From positions 1 to 46,696 of the forward strand of contig JAFRSU010000060.1 of NCBI GenBank assembly GCA_017427415.1: a stretch of 46,696 nucleotides of DNA, in the 5' to 3' direction. The notes beneath the pieces were generated by a model, which was given only the letters and a program-made list of their open reading frames with translations, was not told where the DNA came from and did no database searches. This document shows positions 7,170 through 15,761 of the stretch, piece after piece. Within the stretch, counting starts at the first letter, position 1. The number at the start of each line of letters is the position of its first letter. This DNA comes from Lachnospiraceae bacterium (GTDB lineage: Bacteria > Bacillota > Clostridia > Lachnospirales > Lachnospiraceae). The position numbers and the translations under genes are program-made.

Positions 7170-8929
7170 TTATACTGTTTTTCCTTATCCCGGCAATATT
7201 GCTCCTGATCACTGACCCCACAGGGAAAAAACATACTGATAAAGACGGCCGGGACAACTTCGGAATGAATGAGCTTCTCGATGAATGCAGGATATATATA
7301 AATGATTCCGTATGCAGGGACTATTCGGAACTGTATCTGAACCGGGAAGAAACATTAAAAAGAGAAAAACAGCAGGCAAGGCTGAAAACAGCCATACGGG
7401 AGGCATGCCTCGGAGATGCAGGTGACAGGGAATATCTTAAGGAATATATAAAGGATTTCCTGCAGAAGAAAATGAAGGTGACTTCGGAAAATATAAACAG
7501 GTTCATAAGGTTTAACGCACCGTATATGATGAGTGCCCAGGATAAATTCGAGCATATGTATGAATGCTATTCGGAAAAGTACGGCAACAGGAGCTTTGCG
7601 GTTATGGCACGTGATTTCGGTTGGGCTGAGGGTACGGGACAGGTGCAAAAAGATACACCATACTGTATCACGGAAAAGGAAGTGGAAAAAGCATATGACG
7701 ATATGCGGCCGGGCGGCAGCTTCACGGAAAGACTCGAGGTCTTAGCACAAAGGATATATCAGAGGCTTTACGGACATGACTGTGCGGATATCCTGATAAT
7801 GGATGAATCGGTAGACGGAGTATCCGCGGGAGTGGGCGGACGGAGCAGGGTCGAATATGATTATATGAAAGAGCTGAATGACGAAAGGCGGGAGAAGCCG
7901 CAAAGCATGAACTATGAGACGGTATACTGCGTCCTTCACGGAAAGCTCATAAGGATGGGGTTTTTATCTTTTGAAAAGGAAGAAAACTTAAAAAGAGTGG
8001 TAAAGAACATATACAGATACAACATAAGGACCAATTTGAGCAGAAAAAATCCTGTCATCCACGGTACGCTCAAAAACGGCTCACGTATAGTGGCGGCCCG
8101 TCCTCCCGTATCGGACGGTTGGGTTTTTTATTTGAGAAAATTCAAGTCTTCCGATGCCCGGAGGATTGACACTCTTATAACACATAAAAACGGGGATACG
8201 GTCATAGAACTGCTGAAGCTTATCACGGGAGGGGAACTTAATTTCTGTATATCGGGGCCTATGGGAGGCGGAAAGACCACGCTTTTAAAATCCTTAGTCG
8301 GATTCATGAACCCGAAGTATACGATACGTGTGGCGGAGAGCTCATTTGAACTGAACCTCAATAATGTGTATCCGGAGAGAAATATACATATGATGCAGGA
8401 GAGAGGGGATTTTACCATATATGACATCATAACAGGTACCAAGAAAATGGATACGGACATATTGATAGTCGGAGAAGTGAATGAACCGAAGATAGCTGGA
8501 GCATATGTACAGGTAGCCCAGTCGGGTTCAAGGATGGCAGTGACGACACTTCATCACGAAACTACGGATAAACTGATAGAATACTTAAGAAACGCCCTGG
8601 TATCCGAGCTTGGCATAAACGATGTGAGGATCGCGGAAAAACAGGTCGTGGATATACTGAATTTCGATATACACATGGTACATGACGTGGACGGTAATTT
8701 CTATATAGAACGTATCACGGAGATCATCCCCGAAACTACGGATAACATGTACAGATTATCGGATATCGTAAGATTTGACAAAGATAACATGGAGTACCGG
8801 TTTTGTACAGGTATTTCAGAGCATACAAGGGAGAAGATCATCGAAAAAACAGGAATGGCAAGGATAAACGACTGGGACCGTTTCTTTTTAAAAGATCATA
8901 CGGGAGGGGAAATACCGGATGAAGAATAA
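7154..8929 (+). CDS. tadA: TadA/CpaF-type secretion ATPase with N-terminal membrane anchor
   Basis: A 591-residue ATPase of the type II/IV secretion family that powers pilus assembly. It has Walker A GPMGGGKT (about 368-375), the Asp-box ESSFELNL, Walker B DILIVGEV, and the His box TTLHHETTDKLIEYLRNAL. The pre-ATPase region (about 180-360) holds the usual TadA-type N-terminal domain. Unlike typical TadA/CpaF it begins with a hydrophobic helix (VWIVIILFFLIPAILLLI), so it may be membrane-tethered. GGAGG lies 8 bases before the ATG and supports this start. It overlaps its neighbours by 16 and 11 bases. Confidence 0.9.
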   Translation: MVWIVIILFFLIPAILLLITDPTGKKHTDKDGRDNFGMNELLDECRIYINDSVCRDYSELYLNREETLKREKQQARLKTAIREACLGDAGDREYLKEYIKDFLQKKMKVTSENINRFIRFNAPYMMSAQDKFEHMYECYSEKYGNRSFAVMARDFGWAEGTGQVQKDTPYCITEKEVEKAYDDMRPGGSFTERLEVLAQRIYQRLYGHDCADILIMDESVDGVSAGVGGRSRVEYDYMKELNDERREKPQSMNYETVYCVLHGKLIRMGFLSFEKEENLKRVVKNIYRYNIRTNLSRKNPVIHGTLKNGSRIVAARPPVSDGWVFYLRKFKSSDARRIDTLITHKNGDTVIELLKLITGGELNFCISGPMGGGKTTLLKSLVGFMNPKYTIRVAESSFELNLNNVYPERNIHMMQERGDFTIYDIITGTKKMDTDILIVGEVNEPKIAGAYVQVAQSGSRMAVTTLHHETTDKLIEYLRNALVSELGINDVRIAEKQVVDILNFDIHMVHDVDGNFYIERITEIIPETTDNMYRLSDIVRFDKDNMEYRFCTGISEHTREKIIEKTGMARINDWDRFFLKDHTGGEIPDEE

Positions 8930-10820
8930 AAATGTGCGTTATCTTTCCGTGATCTATGATGTCCTTGAAAAAATACCCGGTTTTCTTTTTTTTCTTACGC
9001 CGCTGATAAAAAGATACAGGCTGTACCTTAACTATGATATGAAGGTATGCTCTGCCGAAGTGGCAGGTACTTTGATCAGGATATACGCGGTTTCGGTCCC
9101 GGTATCCGTATTGATATTCTGGACGGATCCTTCAGTATTTACATTCTTTACCGCTCTTTTTGCGGCACGTTTCATTGCAGACAGCTTTATCATCTCATCA
9201 TATACGGCACTTGAAGTCAGATTCTTAAAAGCCTTTGATGATTTTTTAAGCATGGTGCGTCACAACTATTTTATCACAGGTTCGGTGAAGACAGCGATAG
9301 CGGCTTCGGAAAACGAGGCAGAGGATATTATGAAAGGGCACATCAGGGAAATATACAGATGCCTTGACTCTTCCGATCCGGATGCAGAGTCGGAGAAATA
9401 CCTCATTACGCCTTATCACAGATATCTTAAGCTCTTTCTTACACTTTCCGGACTGGTAGAGGAGAATGGCGACGCAGAGGGTGAAAAGGGGTCTGTATTC
9501 CTTAATTCCTGTATGCATCTGAAAAATGAAACAGAAGAGGATATCCGGTTCATTACGGAAAAAAAGCACCGGTTTTCGGGACTTATATATACGGCGGTCC
9601 TGCCTCTTGCAGCTTTGCCGTTCATAGCGATGTGGGGCGTATCTACCATTCCCTCGCTTAATATATTTTATTACGGATATTCAGGCACAGTGCTTAAGGT
9701 TCTTATGTTCCTCATCACGGTTATAGGTTACAGGGCTTTAAGGATACTGCGTGACGGGGATATGATGAACAAAAAACAGTATCCTGCAGCAGAAAGACTG
9801 GTAAGAGTAAGGTATCTGAAAAAAATACCGCAGCTTCTTATAGGTCTCGGGCCTAAAAAAGCCCTGAAAAGAGCAGAGCAGATAGAAGGATGCAGTGCAG
9901 GGTACAAAATCGAGACCTTTTATATGCAAAAGGCTTTGTGTTTTGCAGCCGGATTTGTAATAAGCTGTATGGTCCTTTTTTTCGGGCACAACGCATCTGC
10001 CCGTATCTACAGGTATGATACGCCTGATGTGACCGGACTTACCGCGACAGCCGATGCAAGACAGATAGAGGCAATGGAAATACTTATCCCGATATATACG
10101 GACAGGCTGATAGAAGAAGATATCATTATGGAAAAAGAAACCTTAAAGGAACAGCTTCTTCTTGAAAAAGATATCCGGACGGACCAGGTCGCGGATGCGG
10201 CAGCGGATGAGATACAAAAAAGGATATCGCAGTATGAAAACGAAAAGTTCGGGATCCTCGATTTGATCTTAGCTTTTGCAGCGTCTCTTATATGCTTCTT
10301 TTTCCCTGATATCGGGCTTGTATTTAAATGTGCGTTATCCGCATCCGGATACAGGGATGAGATCATACAGTTTCAAAATATCATATATATGCTGAAAAAT
10401 GTCCCGGGTATAAGTGCGGTATCTTTATTAGAGGAAATGGAGAGGTTTTCACGTTTGTATAAGCCGGTTATCAGGCAGTGTATAAACGAATACAATATAT
10501 CCGATGAGTCGGCCATCAACCGGATGTACGAAGCTAAAAAGGATAAGGAATTCAAACGGATAGCCGATTGCTTCCGACAGGTTCCGGAGCTTGGGATCGA
10601 GGATGCCTTTATGGAGATATCCCGGGAGATCGAGAACTTTAAGGAAAACAGGAAACTGGACAGAAAGATAATGCTGGATTCAGAGGTAATGCTTGCGTCT
10701 CTTTTGGCAGTCATACCGGGAGGACTGATACTGTTCGGATATCTGCTCGGTCCTTTTATGATCAGATCAGTACAGATATTCAACGAATATCAGTCGGGCA
10801 TTGCCATGGGAGGATTCTGA
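8919..10820 (+). CDS. Double-length TadB/TadC-like inner membrane protein (T2SSF family)
   Basis: A 633-residue polytopic membrane protein about twice the length of TadB or TadC. The first half has two N-terminal helices, a cytoplasmic block (FLKAFDDFLSMVRHNYFITG) and a helix pair near 225-275. The second half has helices near 345-365 and 440-465, a second cytoplasmic block (IIYMLKNVPGISAVSLLEEM), and a C-terminal helix (LASLLAVIPGGLILFGYLLG). It looks like TadB and TadC joined in one chain, forming the platform for the ATPase encoded just upstream. Fusion is inferred from length and the two similar blocks. Confidence 0.72.
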   Translation: MKNKNVRYLSVIYDVLEKIPGFLFFLTPLIKRYRLYLNYDMKVCSAEVAGTLIRIYAVSVPVSVLIFWTDPSVFTFFTALFAARFIADSFIISSYTALEVRFLKAFDDFLSMVRHNYFITGSVKTAIAASENEAEDIMKGHIREIYRCLDSSDPDAESEKYLITPYHRYLKLFLTLSGLVEENGDAEGEKGSVFLNSCMHLKNETEEDIRFITEKKHRFSGLIYTAVLPLAALPFIAMWGVSTIPSLNIFYYGYSGTVLKVLMFLITVIGYRALRILRDGDMMNKKQYPAAERLVRVRYLKKIPQLLIGLGPKKALKRAEQIEGCSAGYKIETFYMQKALCFAAGFVISCMVLFFGHNASARIYRYDTPDVTGLTATADARQIEAMEILIPIYTDRLIEEDIIMEKETLKEQLLLEKDIRTDQVADAAADEIQKRISQYENEKFGILDLILAFAASLICFFFPDIGLVFKCALSASGYRDEIIQFQNIIYMLKNVPGISAVSLLEEMERFSRLYKPVIRQCINEYNISDESAINRMYEAKKDKEFKRIADCFRQVPELGIEDAFMEISREIENFKENRKLDRKIMLDSEVMLASLLAVIPGGLILFGYLLGPFMIRSVQIFNEYQSGIAMGGF

Positions 10821-10844
10821 AAGAGATAAAGAATGTGAGGATAT

Positions 10845-11333
10845 ATGAGGAGCGATATGGATGGAAAAGTACCGGATAATATATCTAAACTGAACCGTAT
10901 AGAGATAGCACCCAGGGCACTGCTTATGGCGGCGGCGGTTATGCTGTCCGTTATTCTGATATCGATAATGATATCACAGTATAACTCTGCACGTGAGGTT
11001 GTTAATTCCTCCTCCGAGGTCATGAGCAATAAAGCGGAGGAGATACGGAACAGCGACATAATGCAATATGACGGAATGACAGTGACAGGAGAGGATGTTA
11101 TAAGCTTCATTAAGAAAAACCTCTCGGAGGGAGCCGAGATGCAGGGGCAGATAACGGTCACGCTTACAGGAGTATCGGGAACTTCACGGTCATTTACGGA
11201 TACGTCTGCTTTAGGCAGTCTGACGGACCCTGAAGATGAAAAATACATCAGGCCGTTTTCAAAATGGATATGCAGTGTAAAAAAGAACAAAAACGGGATA
11301 ATTACGGAAGTGATATTCCGTAAAAAAAGTTAA
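10845..11333 (+). CDS. Pseudopilin-like one-helix protein (paralog of the next gene)
   Basis: A 162-residue protein with a cytoplasmic N-terminus, one membrane helix (about 24-45) and an extracellular domain. It shares the block YDGMTVTGEDVISFI with YDGLDVSGSKVISVI in the following gene, so the two are paralogs. The N-terminal helix plus small outer domain suggests a Tad minor pilin or pseudopilin. No classical prepilin peptidase site (G/E with F or Y at +5) is obvious. An ATG at 10857 with GAGGAG before it is an alternative start. Confidence 0.5.
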   Translation: MRSDMDGKVPDNISKLNRIEIAPRALLMAAAVMLSVILISIMISQYNSAREVVNSSSEVMSNKAEEIRNSDIMQYDGMTVTGEDVISFIKKNLSEGAEMQGQITVTLTGVSGTSRSFTDTSALGSLTDPEDEKYIRPFSKWICSVKKNKNGIITEVIFRKKS

Positions 11334-11381
11334 CGTATTATTACGGGGATCGGATAAAAAAAGAGAGAAAAAGGAGAGAAA

Positions 11382-11936
11382 ATGATGCAGGAAGCAAGAA
11401 AGATAAGAGGAACTGAAATGACAGGAAGGGCAGCCATATACAGAAGAAACTGTGTGGAGATAGGAGTAAAAGGGCTTGTGTTAGCAGTGACAGTGATAAT
11501 AGCGGTGGTATTAAGTGCTCTTGCACTGTACATGGCCAACTCATCAAAGAGTACCATTAACGGAGGGACCACCCAGTATACCCAGCTCATGAGCGATTAT
11601 TCGGAGATAAGCGCCACCATGTATGACGGGCTTGATGTATCGGGGTCTAAAGTGATATCGGTCATAAACGAGATGTGTCAGACGGAATATGTATCGGTGA
11701 CGGTCATTACCAAGGAAGATACGACAGGTACCAACTACAGCAATGCAGGTAATAAAACGCAGGTCAAAACTACAGACAACAAGACCATAACCCCGTCGGG
11801 GAACCAGTACACGGGCTCCTCACAGGAATCAAAGATCACGGATAAGGCACATATAAATGAAAATGCATCATACCGCGGTAAGGTCTATAAAAACAGCAAC
11901 GGACTTGTGGTAAACATAGAATTTACTCAGCATTAA
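11382..11936 (+). CDS. Pseudopilin-like one-helix protein, possible major subunit
   Basis: A 184-residue protein: 27 polar residues, one strong helix (GLVLAVTVIIAVVLSALALY, about residues 30-49), then an extracellular part very rich in Thr, Ser, Asn and Gly (about 85-165). It is the paralog of the 10845 product and is preceded by an excellent AAGGAG site, the best in this part of the operon. That suggests a more abundant, surface-exposed subunit. Function as a pilin is inferred from operon context and architecture only. Confidence 0.5.
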   Translation: MMQEARKIRGTEMTGRAAIYRRNCVEIGVKGLVLAVTVIIAVVLSALALYMANSSKSTINGGTTQYTQLMSDYSEISATMYDGLDVSGSKVISVINEMCQTEYVSVTVITKEDTTGTNYSNAGNKTQVKTTDNKTITPSGNQYTGSSQESKITDKAHINENASYRGKVYKNSNGLVVNIEFTQH

Positions 11937-11959
11937 AAAAGCGGTGAAAGGTCGGGAGT

Positions 11960-12406
11960 ATGATCGGAAGGATAACGGCTGGACTGCTGGCGGTGATAAT
12001 GCTTACAATGCTTCCTTTAAAAATGAAGGCCGTGCATGAAGCTGAGCGTATGGAAAATGCGGTAAGATCGGTTTTGAGGACTGCATATGAAGAGATCATG
12101 GCTGACAGATACATTGACAAAGATAAATGGGATAAGCTCAAAAACGGGCTTAAAGCAACAGGAATACCGGTAAGTGTAAGTATAACGGTCGGGACGATCC
12201 TTATCGGGAGGACCGGAAAAACACTGAGGTGTACCTATACCGATGAAATACTTGAAGAGATATCGGATGAGGGAAGCATATTGGATGTAGGAGGAAAGCT
12301 TGTCTCGATATCGGCAGTGCCCGTATCTGAAAATCCGATAGCGGGTATTGCAAATATGTTCTGGGTTTCATATATACCGGTTAAAAAGATATGCGTCGGA
12401 GGATAA
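11960..12406 (+). CDS. TadE-like/pseudopilin small membrane protein
   Basis: A 148-residue protein with an N-terminal hydrophobic helix that starts almost at the first residue (IGRITAGLLAVIMLTMLPL), followed by a short charged helix and a beta-rich outer domain. This is the shape of TadE-type minor pilins, in which the N-terminal helix is membrane-inserted and packs into the pilus. No stronger family match is seen. GGTCGGGAG lies directly before the ATG. Confidence 0.42.
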   Translation: MIGRITAGLLAVIMLTMLPLKMKAVHEAERMENAVRSVLRTAYEEIMADRYIDKDKWDKLKNGLKATGIPVSVSITVGTILIGRTGKTLRCTYTDEILEEISDEGSILDVGGKLVSISAVPVSENPIAGIANMFWVSYIPVKKICVGG

Positions 12407-12407
12407 A

Positions 12408-12509
12408 ATGGAAGAGTTTTCTTTAACTTTAGAGACTGCTGTGAGTGCGGTCCTGTTCTGCGTGGCAGTCGTCTTGCTTCTTTTCATTACGGCATCTTTA
12501 GCTGCATGA
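12408..12509 (+). CDS. 33-residue single-helix membrane peptide
   Basis: A short gene (MEEFSLTLETAVSAVLFCVA, continuing to about residue 33) with a clear GGAGG at 12399-12403 before its ATG. It ends in ATGA, overlapping the start of the M50 protease gene by four bases. The product is four acidic or polar residues plus one hydrophobic helix. Coupling to the protease suggests a partner, substrate or small assembly subunit; this is inference. Confidence 0.6.
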   Translation: MEEFSLTLETAVSAVLFCVAVVLLLFITASLAA

Positions 12510-13102
12510 GTGTAATAGTTAAAGGAGGAGTCTTGCTTGTAGCTGTTTTGATACATGAGACCGGACATCTGGTGTTCGGACTTATCACAGGTTATCGTTT
12601 TGTATCTTTTAAGTTTTTATGGTTTATGTTAACAGATACGGGTACAGGGAAAAAACTCTCTTTAGGCGGCATAGCTCCGCCCGGACAGTGTCTTATGTAT
12701 CCTGCGGGAAGCATGGCGGTGCCGTTAATGATGATATTGGGCGGTCCTTTAGCAAACCTTGTATCGGGGATGATTTTTATCATATGCGGATTTGCGGTAA
12801 CGGGGATCGTATACAGGATCATCGCCCTGTATTTCGGTGCGGCGGGTATCGCTGTTGGCATATATAATCTTTTTTGGGGGTCGGTATATTCGGACGGATA
12901 TACATACAGGGAGATTAAAAGAGATAAGGATTTGGGGCGTATCTACAATAACATCATGCTGATATACAGGGAGCTTATAAGAGGCAGATCATACGAGGAC
13001 ATGCCGGATCATCTTTTTAAACTAAAGGAGAAAGGACAAGGTCCCTTATATGATGAAATGCGGGAACATATAAAGCGGAGGGAAAATGGATGCAGCAGGT
13101 AA
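12506..13102 (+). CDS. M50 family (site-2-protease-like) membrane metalloprotease
   Basis: A 198-residue polytopic membrane protein. HETGH at residues 17-21 is the zinc-binding HExxH inside the first helix. GGPLANL (79-85) matches the second conserved M50 segment, and N121...YSDG (128-131) supplies the third zinc ligand (Asp) in the position of the family's N-x-x-P-x-x-P-x-D-G motif. M50 proteases cut substrates inside the membrane. Its place between pseudopilin genes suggests it may process a subunit or a regulator of this machine. It is coupled by ATGA to the 33-aa peptide gene and overlaps the next gene by 17 bases. Confidence 0.85.
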   Translation: MSVIVKGGVLLVAVLIHETGHLVFGLITGYRFVSFKFLWFMLTDTGTGKKLSLGGIAPPGQCLMYPAGSMAVPLMMILGGPLANLVSGMIFIICGFAVTGIVYRIIALYFGAAGIAVGIYNLFWGSVYSDGYTYREIKRDKDLGRIYNNIMLIYRELIRGRSYEDMPDHLFKLKEKGQGPLYDEMREHIKRRENGCSR

Positions 13103-13526
13103 GCTTTACGATATCCTGATATTTATCACGGTTTTGTTTCTGGTACCTTCACTTTGGGCAGTTTCGGCAGTGCATAATCTTGAAACGGAGGATGCCGTGC
13201 GGAATGCCGACATATATTTAGCGCATGTGATAGAAGCGGAAGGGATATCAGAGGAGCTTTTAGACAGGCTTAATGAAAGCGTAAAGACAAATGCGGGATT
13301 ATATTATACCGTATATGTACTTAGAGAGACTGTATACGATGAAGCTGAAGGCGACGGGGGCAGTGCAGTGTATTCTGCAAGAAATATCATAACGTTTAAT
13401 GAGATAGCGGAAGAGATCAAAGTAAAAGGAGAATTCAGGCTGCTTCCGGGAGATATTATTACCGTTAAGCTTTTTGACAGGGATTCGGTACTGTATACCG
13501 CCATCAGACGGAAAAGAACGTATTAG
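13086..13526 (+). CDS. TadE-like/pseudopilin small membrane protein
   Basis: A 146-residue protein with one N-terminal helix (ILIFITVLFLVPSLWAVSAV, about 10-29) and an outer domain ending in KLFDRDSVLYTAIRRKRTY. Architecture as in the 11960 product, but I see no close sequence match. GGAGGG precedes the ATG inside the end of the M50 gene. Likely another minor pilin or pseudopilin; family assignment is by shape and position only. Confidence 0.42.
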   Translation: MDAAGKLYDILIFITVLFLVPSLWAVSAVHNLETEDAVRNADIYLAHVIEAEGISEELLDRLNESVKTNAGLYYTVYVLRETVYDEAEGDGGSAVYSARNIITFNEIAEEIKVKGEFRLLPGDIITVKLFDRDSVLYTAIRRKRTY

Positions 13527-13537
13527 AAGGTTTTATT

Positions 13538-14221
13538 ATGAAGATATATCATTTTGTACTATTGTTTGCCGTATTTGCCATAGGGACGATCATGGTAACG
13601 GATATGAGGCTGTCGGAAAAAAGATACAGCGAAAAAGAGAGAAACATATTAGAGGAAAAGCTGGATGAGGCAGCTGAAGCGGCAGCAGGAGAACTTGCTG
13701 CTTACAGTACGGGTACGGGGGAGATTGCCGAAAGACGGGCTGTAGATGCATTCTTTTATTCCATGTATGCTTCCCTGGGGATCATTGATATGCCGCAGGC
13801 AATAAACGATCTTAAAAAATATGTGCCTGTATTTATGATCGGATTAAAGGACGGGTATTATCTGTATACATATGCAGGGATTGCTGATGGGCCGGAGGAT
13901 TTGGAAGCCCTTACCGGACCGGACGGTACAGGATATGTAAAGAGCAGCCTTATAAGCTATGAAGACGGTATGGCGGAGCATGATATCGTATTTGCAGCGT
14001 ATCTTAAAGGTTATCCGTTAAGAACGGAAAACTTTGACGGATATTGTTTTTCCTCGGCTTTTGTTACCGAAAGAACAGGTTATATCATCGATACCGACGG
14101 TATATATCACCTGTCGGGATGTAAAGCGGCGGGGGATACGGAATATGTATTTTTTTCCGAGGAAGGATGTGTCGCGATGGGTGCTTTACCCTGCAGTAGT
14201 TGTTTAGGGAGGAACCAATGA
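13538..14221 (+). CDS. Membrane-anchored protein with C-terminal Cys4 metal-binding-like motif
   Basis: A 227-residue protein: N-terminal helix (HFVLLFAVFAIGTIMV), a coiled, Glu/Ala-rich segment (about 27-55), a central outer domain, and a C-terminus reading IYHLSGCK...GCVAMGALPCSSC. That end matches the short module Y-H-x-x-x-C...A-x-x-x-G-x-x-P-C-x-x-C found in Ada-like and nuclease-associated domains, where the cysteines bind zinc or form disulfides. Its presence on a pseudopilin-like exported protein is unusual. It overlaps the next gene by ATGA. Confidence 0.5.
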   Translation: MKIYHFVLLFAVFAIGTIMVTDMRLSEKRYSEKERNILEEKLDEAAEAAAGELAAYSTGTGEIAERRAVDAFFYSMYASLGIIDMPQAINDLKKYVPVFMIGLKDGYYLYTYAGIADGPEDLEALTGPDGTGYVKSSLISYEDGMAEHDIVFAAYLKGYPLRTENFDGYCFSSAFVTERTGYIIDTDGIYHLSGCKAAGDTEYVFFSEEGCVAMGALPCSSCLGRNQ

Positions 14222-15711
14222 AAAATAGAATATTAATGAGTAGCATTACTTTGTTTTTATTAACCGTGATCTTAGCGCTTATTCTGCCTGAAACGGATAC
14301 TTATTGCGCGGAAAAGTATATTACGGGGCTGGACTTACTGAAAAAAATAGAAGACGGGATATCGGACAGCGGGTTAAAAGCAGGCGGATACACTCTGAGC
14401 ATAAAAAACGGAACTGTCAGGATAAACGGAAGTAAGATAAAGGAAAAGAGCATAAAGAAATATGCTTCAAAATATAAGATCTCCGAAAAAGATGCGGCAT
14501 ATTGCATAGCCGCCGTAAAGATAAAGCTTATAAAAACATCGGGGATAAAGAAGTTAAAGAAAAAACTCAATATCGAAAGAGCCGCGGTACTTATATATGA
14601 TGCCGACAGGCTGCTTTATAAAAGTCAGGTAAAGGATACCGATATAAAACTGGCACTAAATGAGAGGATATCGGACGCAGAAAAGATTTCTTCAGAAGCT
14701 GCTGCTAAAAAGCTTGCAGGAGCTTTTATAAGAGGGTATATCGCAGGAACTGCTAAGCAAAACTATTCCTCCTTAAGAGTCATAAATCCGGCAAAGAAAA
14801 TAACCCGTAAAGAAGCATTAAAGATGGCAGATATGCTTTTTGACGAAAAAGCCAGATATTCTTTAACGTCGGATCTAAAGGTTATAAGGAAGGTGGGTCT
14901 CCCGAAAAACGCCGGTCTTTATGCGTATATCCTTGATTCGTACCCGAACGGGATATATGAGACAGGGTTTAACGGTATGACCTCGGGGACTTTTTTTGAC
15001 AAGGGGGAAGGTTTAGGAGCGGATGATCTTTTGACCAGGATGAAAAGGAAGAACTTTACCTTTGTATTCCCTAAAGAGATAGAAGAATTCAATTCACTTG
15101 AATATCCCGGACCTGATTTTTCTTACGGCTCGAATGTGTTCCTTGATACCTTTAGGAATGATAATGTACCTAAAGAGCTGGTATCAAGCTCGGTTGAGTT
15201 CTATAAGTATGCCCTTAATGTGGATTATAAGACCATTGAGAAGGATAAGGAATGGCAGTCCGTAATGAAAAAATACCTGAGTGAAAATGAGCTTGCAGAC
15301 TATATCAGGCACTGTAAGGAAAACAAAACCATCATAGAATGCGATGCGGTATACTCTGACAGTTCCCTTGTATATTGGTATAACGGGGAATACAACTGCA
15401 AGATATATACACATATGAGAGTGGTATCGGATATCCCTCTTGAAAACGGCAAAACAACTGGCATGGATCAGGATACATACGGATACCTGTATCCCGTAAA
15501 AAGAGGGTATGAACCGGGAACTTTATTTACAAGAAGCGTGCTCGGAAACTTATATATGGGATACAAGATGGGTACGTGGACGGATTTTTATTTTAATACA
15601 AGCGGTTCTGCCGATATGTACGGAAGTTTATGCTGTAGCAATACATCCCGCGGCATCATGATCGATTACTCGGGACTTTATCCGTGGCTGTATAAACTTC
15701 CCGGAAGATAA
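14218..15711 (+). CDS. Exported protein of the Tad-like operon, function unknown
   Basis: About 497 residues beginning with a signal peptide (ILMSSITLFLLTVILALILP). The mature part is Lys-rich at its start (about 30-200) and beta-rich and aromatic later (about 230-497). I recognise no domain. The ATG at 14218 is preferred to one at 14200 because GGGAGG stands 6 bases before it and it overlaps the previous stop (ATGA). Probably a surface or assembly protein of the pilus-like machine. Confidence 0.6.
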   Translation: MKNRILMSSITLFLLTVILALILPETDTYCAEKYITGLDLLKKIEDGISDSGLKAGGYTLSIKNGTVRINGSKIKEKSIKKYASKYKISEKDAAYCIAAVKIKLIKTSGIKKLKKKLNIERAAVLIYDADRLLYKSQVKDTDIKLALNERISDAEKISSEAAAKKLAGAFIRGYIAGTAKQNYSSLRVINPAKKITRKEALKMADMLFDEKARYSLTSDLKVIRKVGLPKNAGLYAYILDSYPNGIYETGFNGMTSGTFFDKGEGLGADDLLTRMKRKNFTFVFPKEIEEFNSLEYPGPDFSYGSNVFLDTFRNDNVPKELVSSSVEFYKYALNVDYKTIEKDKEWQSVMKKYLSENELADYIRHCKENKTIIECDAVYSDSSLVYWYNGEYNCKIYTHMRVVSDIPLENGKTTGMDQDTYGYLYPVKRGYEPGTLFTRSVLGNLYMGYKMGTWTDFYFNTSGSADMYGSLCCSNTSRGIMIDYSGLYPWLYKLPGR

Positions 15712-15761
15712 GTATGGATGCTGATATGGGATATTAAGTATGGAGGGCTGATATGGGACAT
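15710..15761 (+). repeat. 26-bp tandem duplication of a translation start region
   Basis: Units 15710-15735 and 15736-15761 both read AAGTATGGA-G-GCTGATATGGGA with small changes. Only the second has a full GGAGGG before the ATG at 15753, the start of the giant surface gene. Confidence 0.8.
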
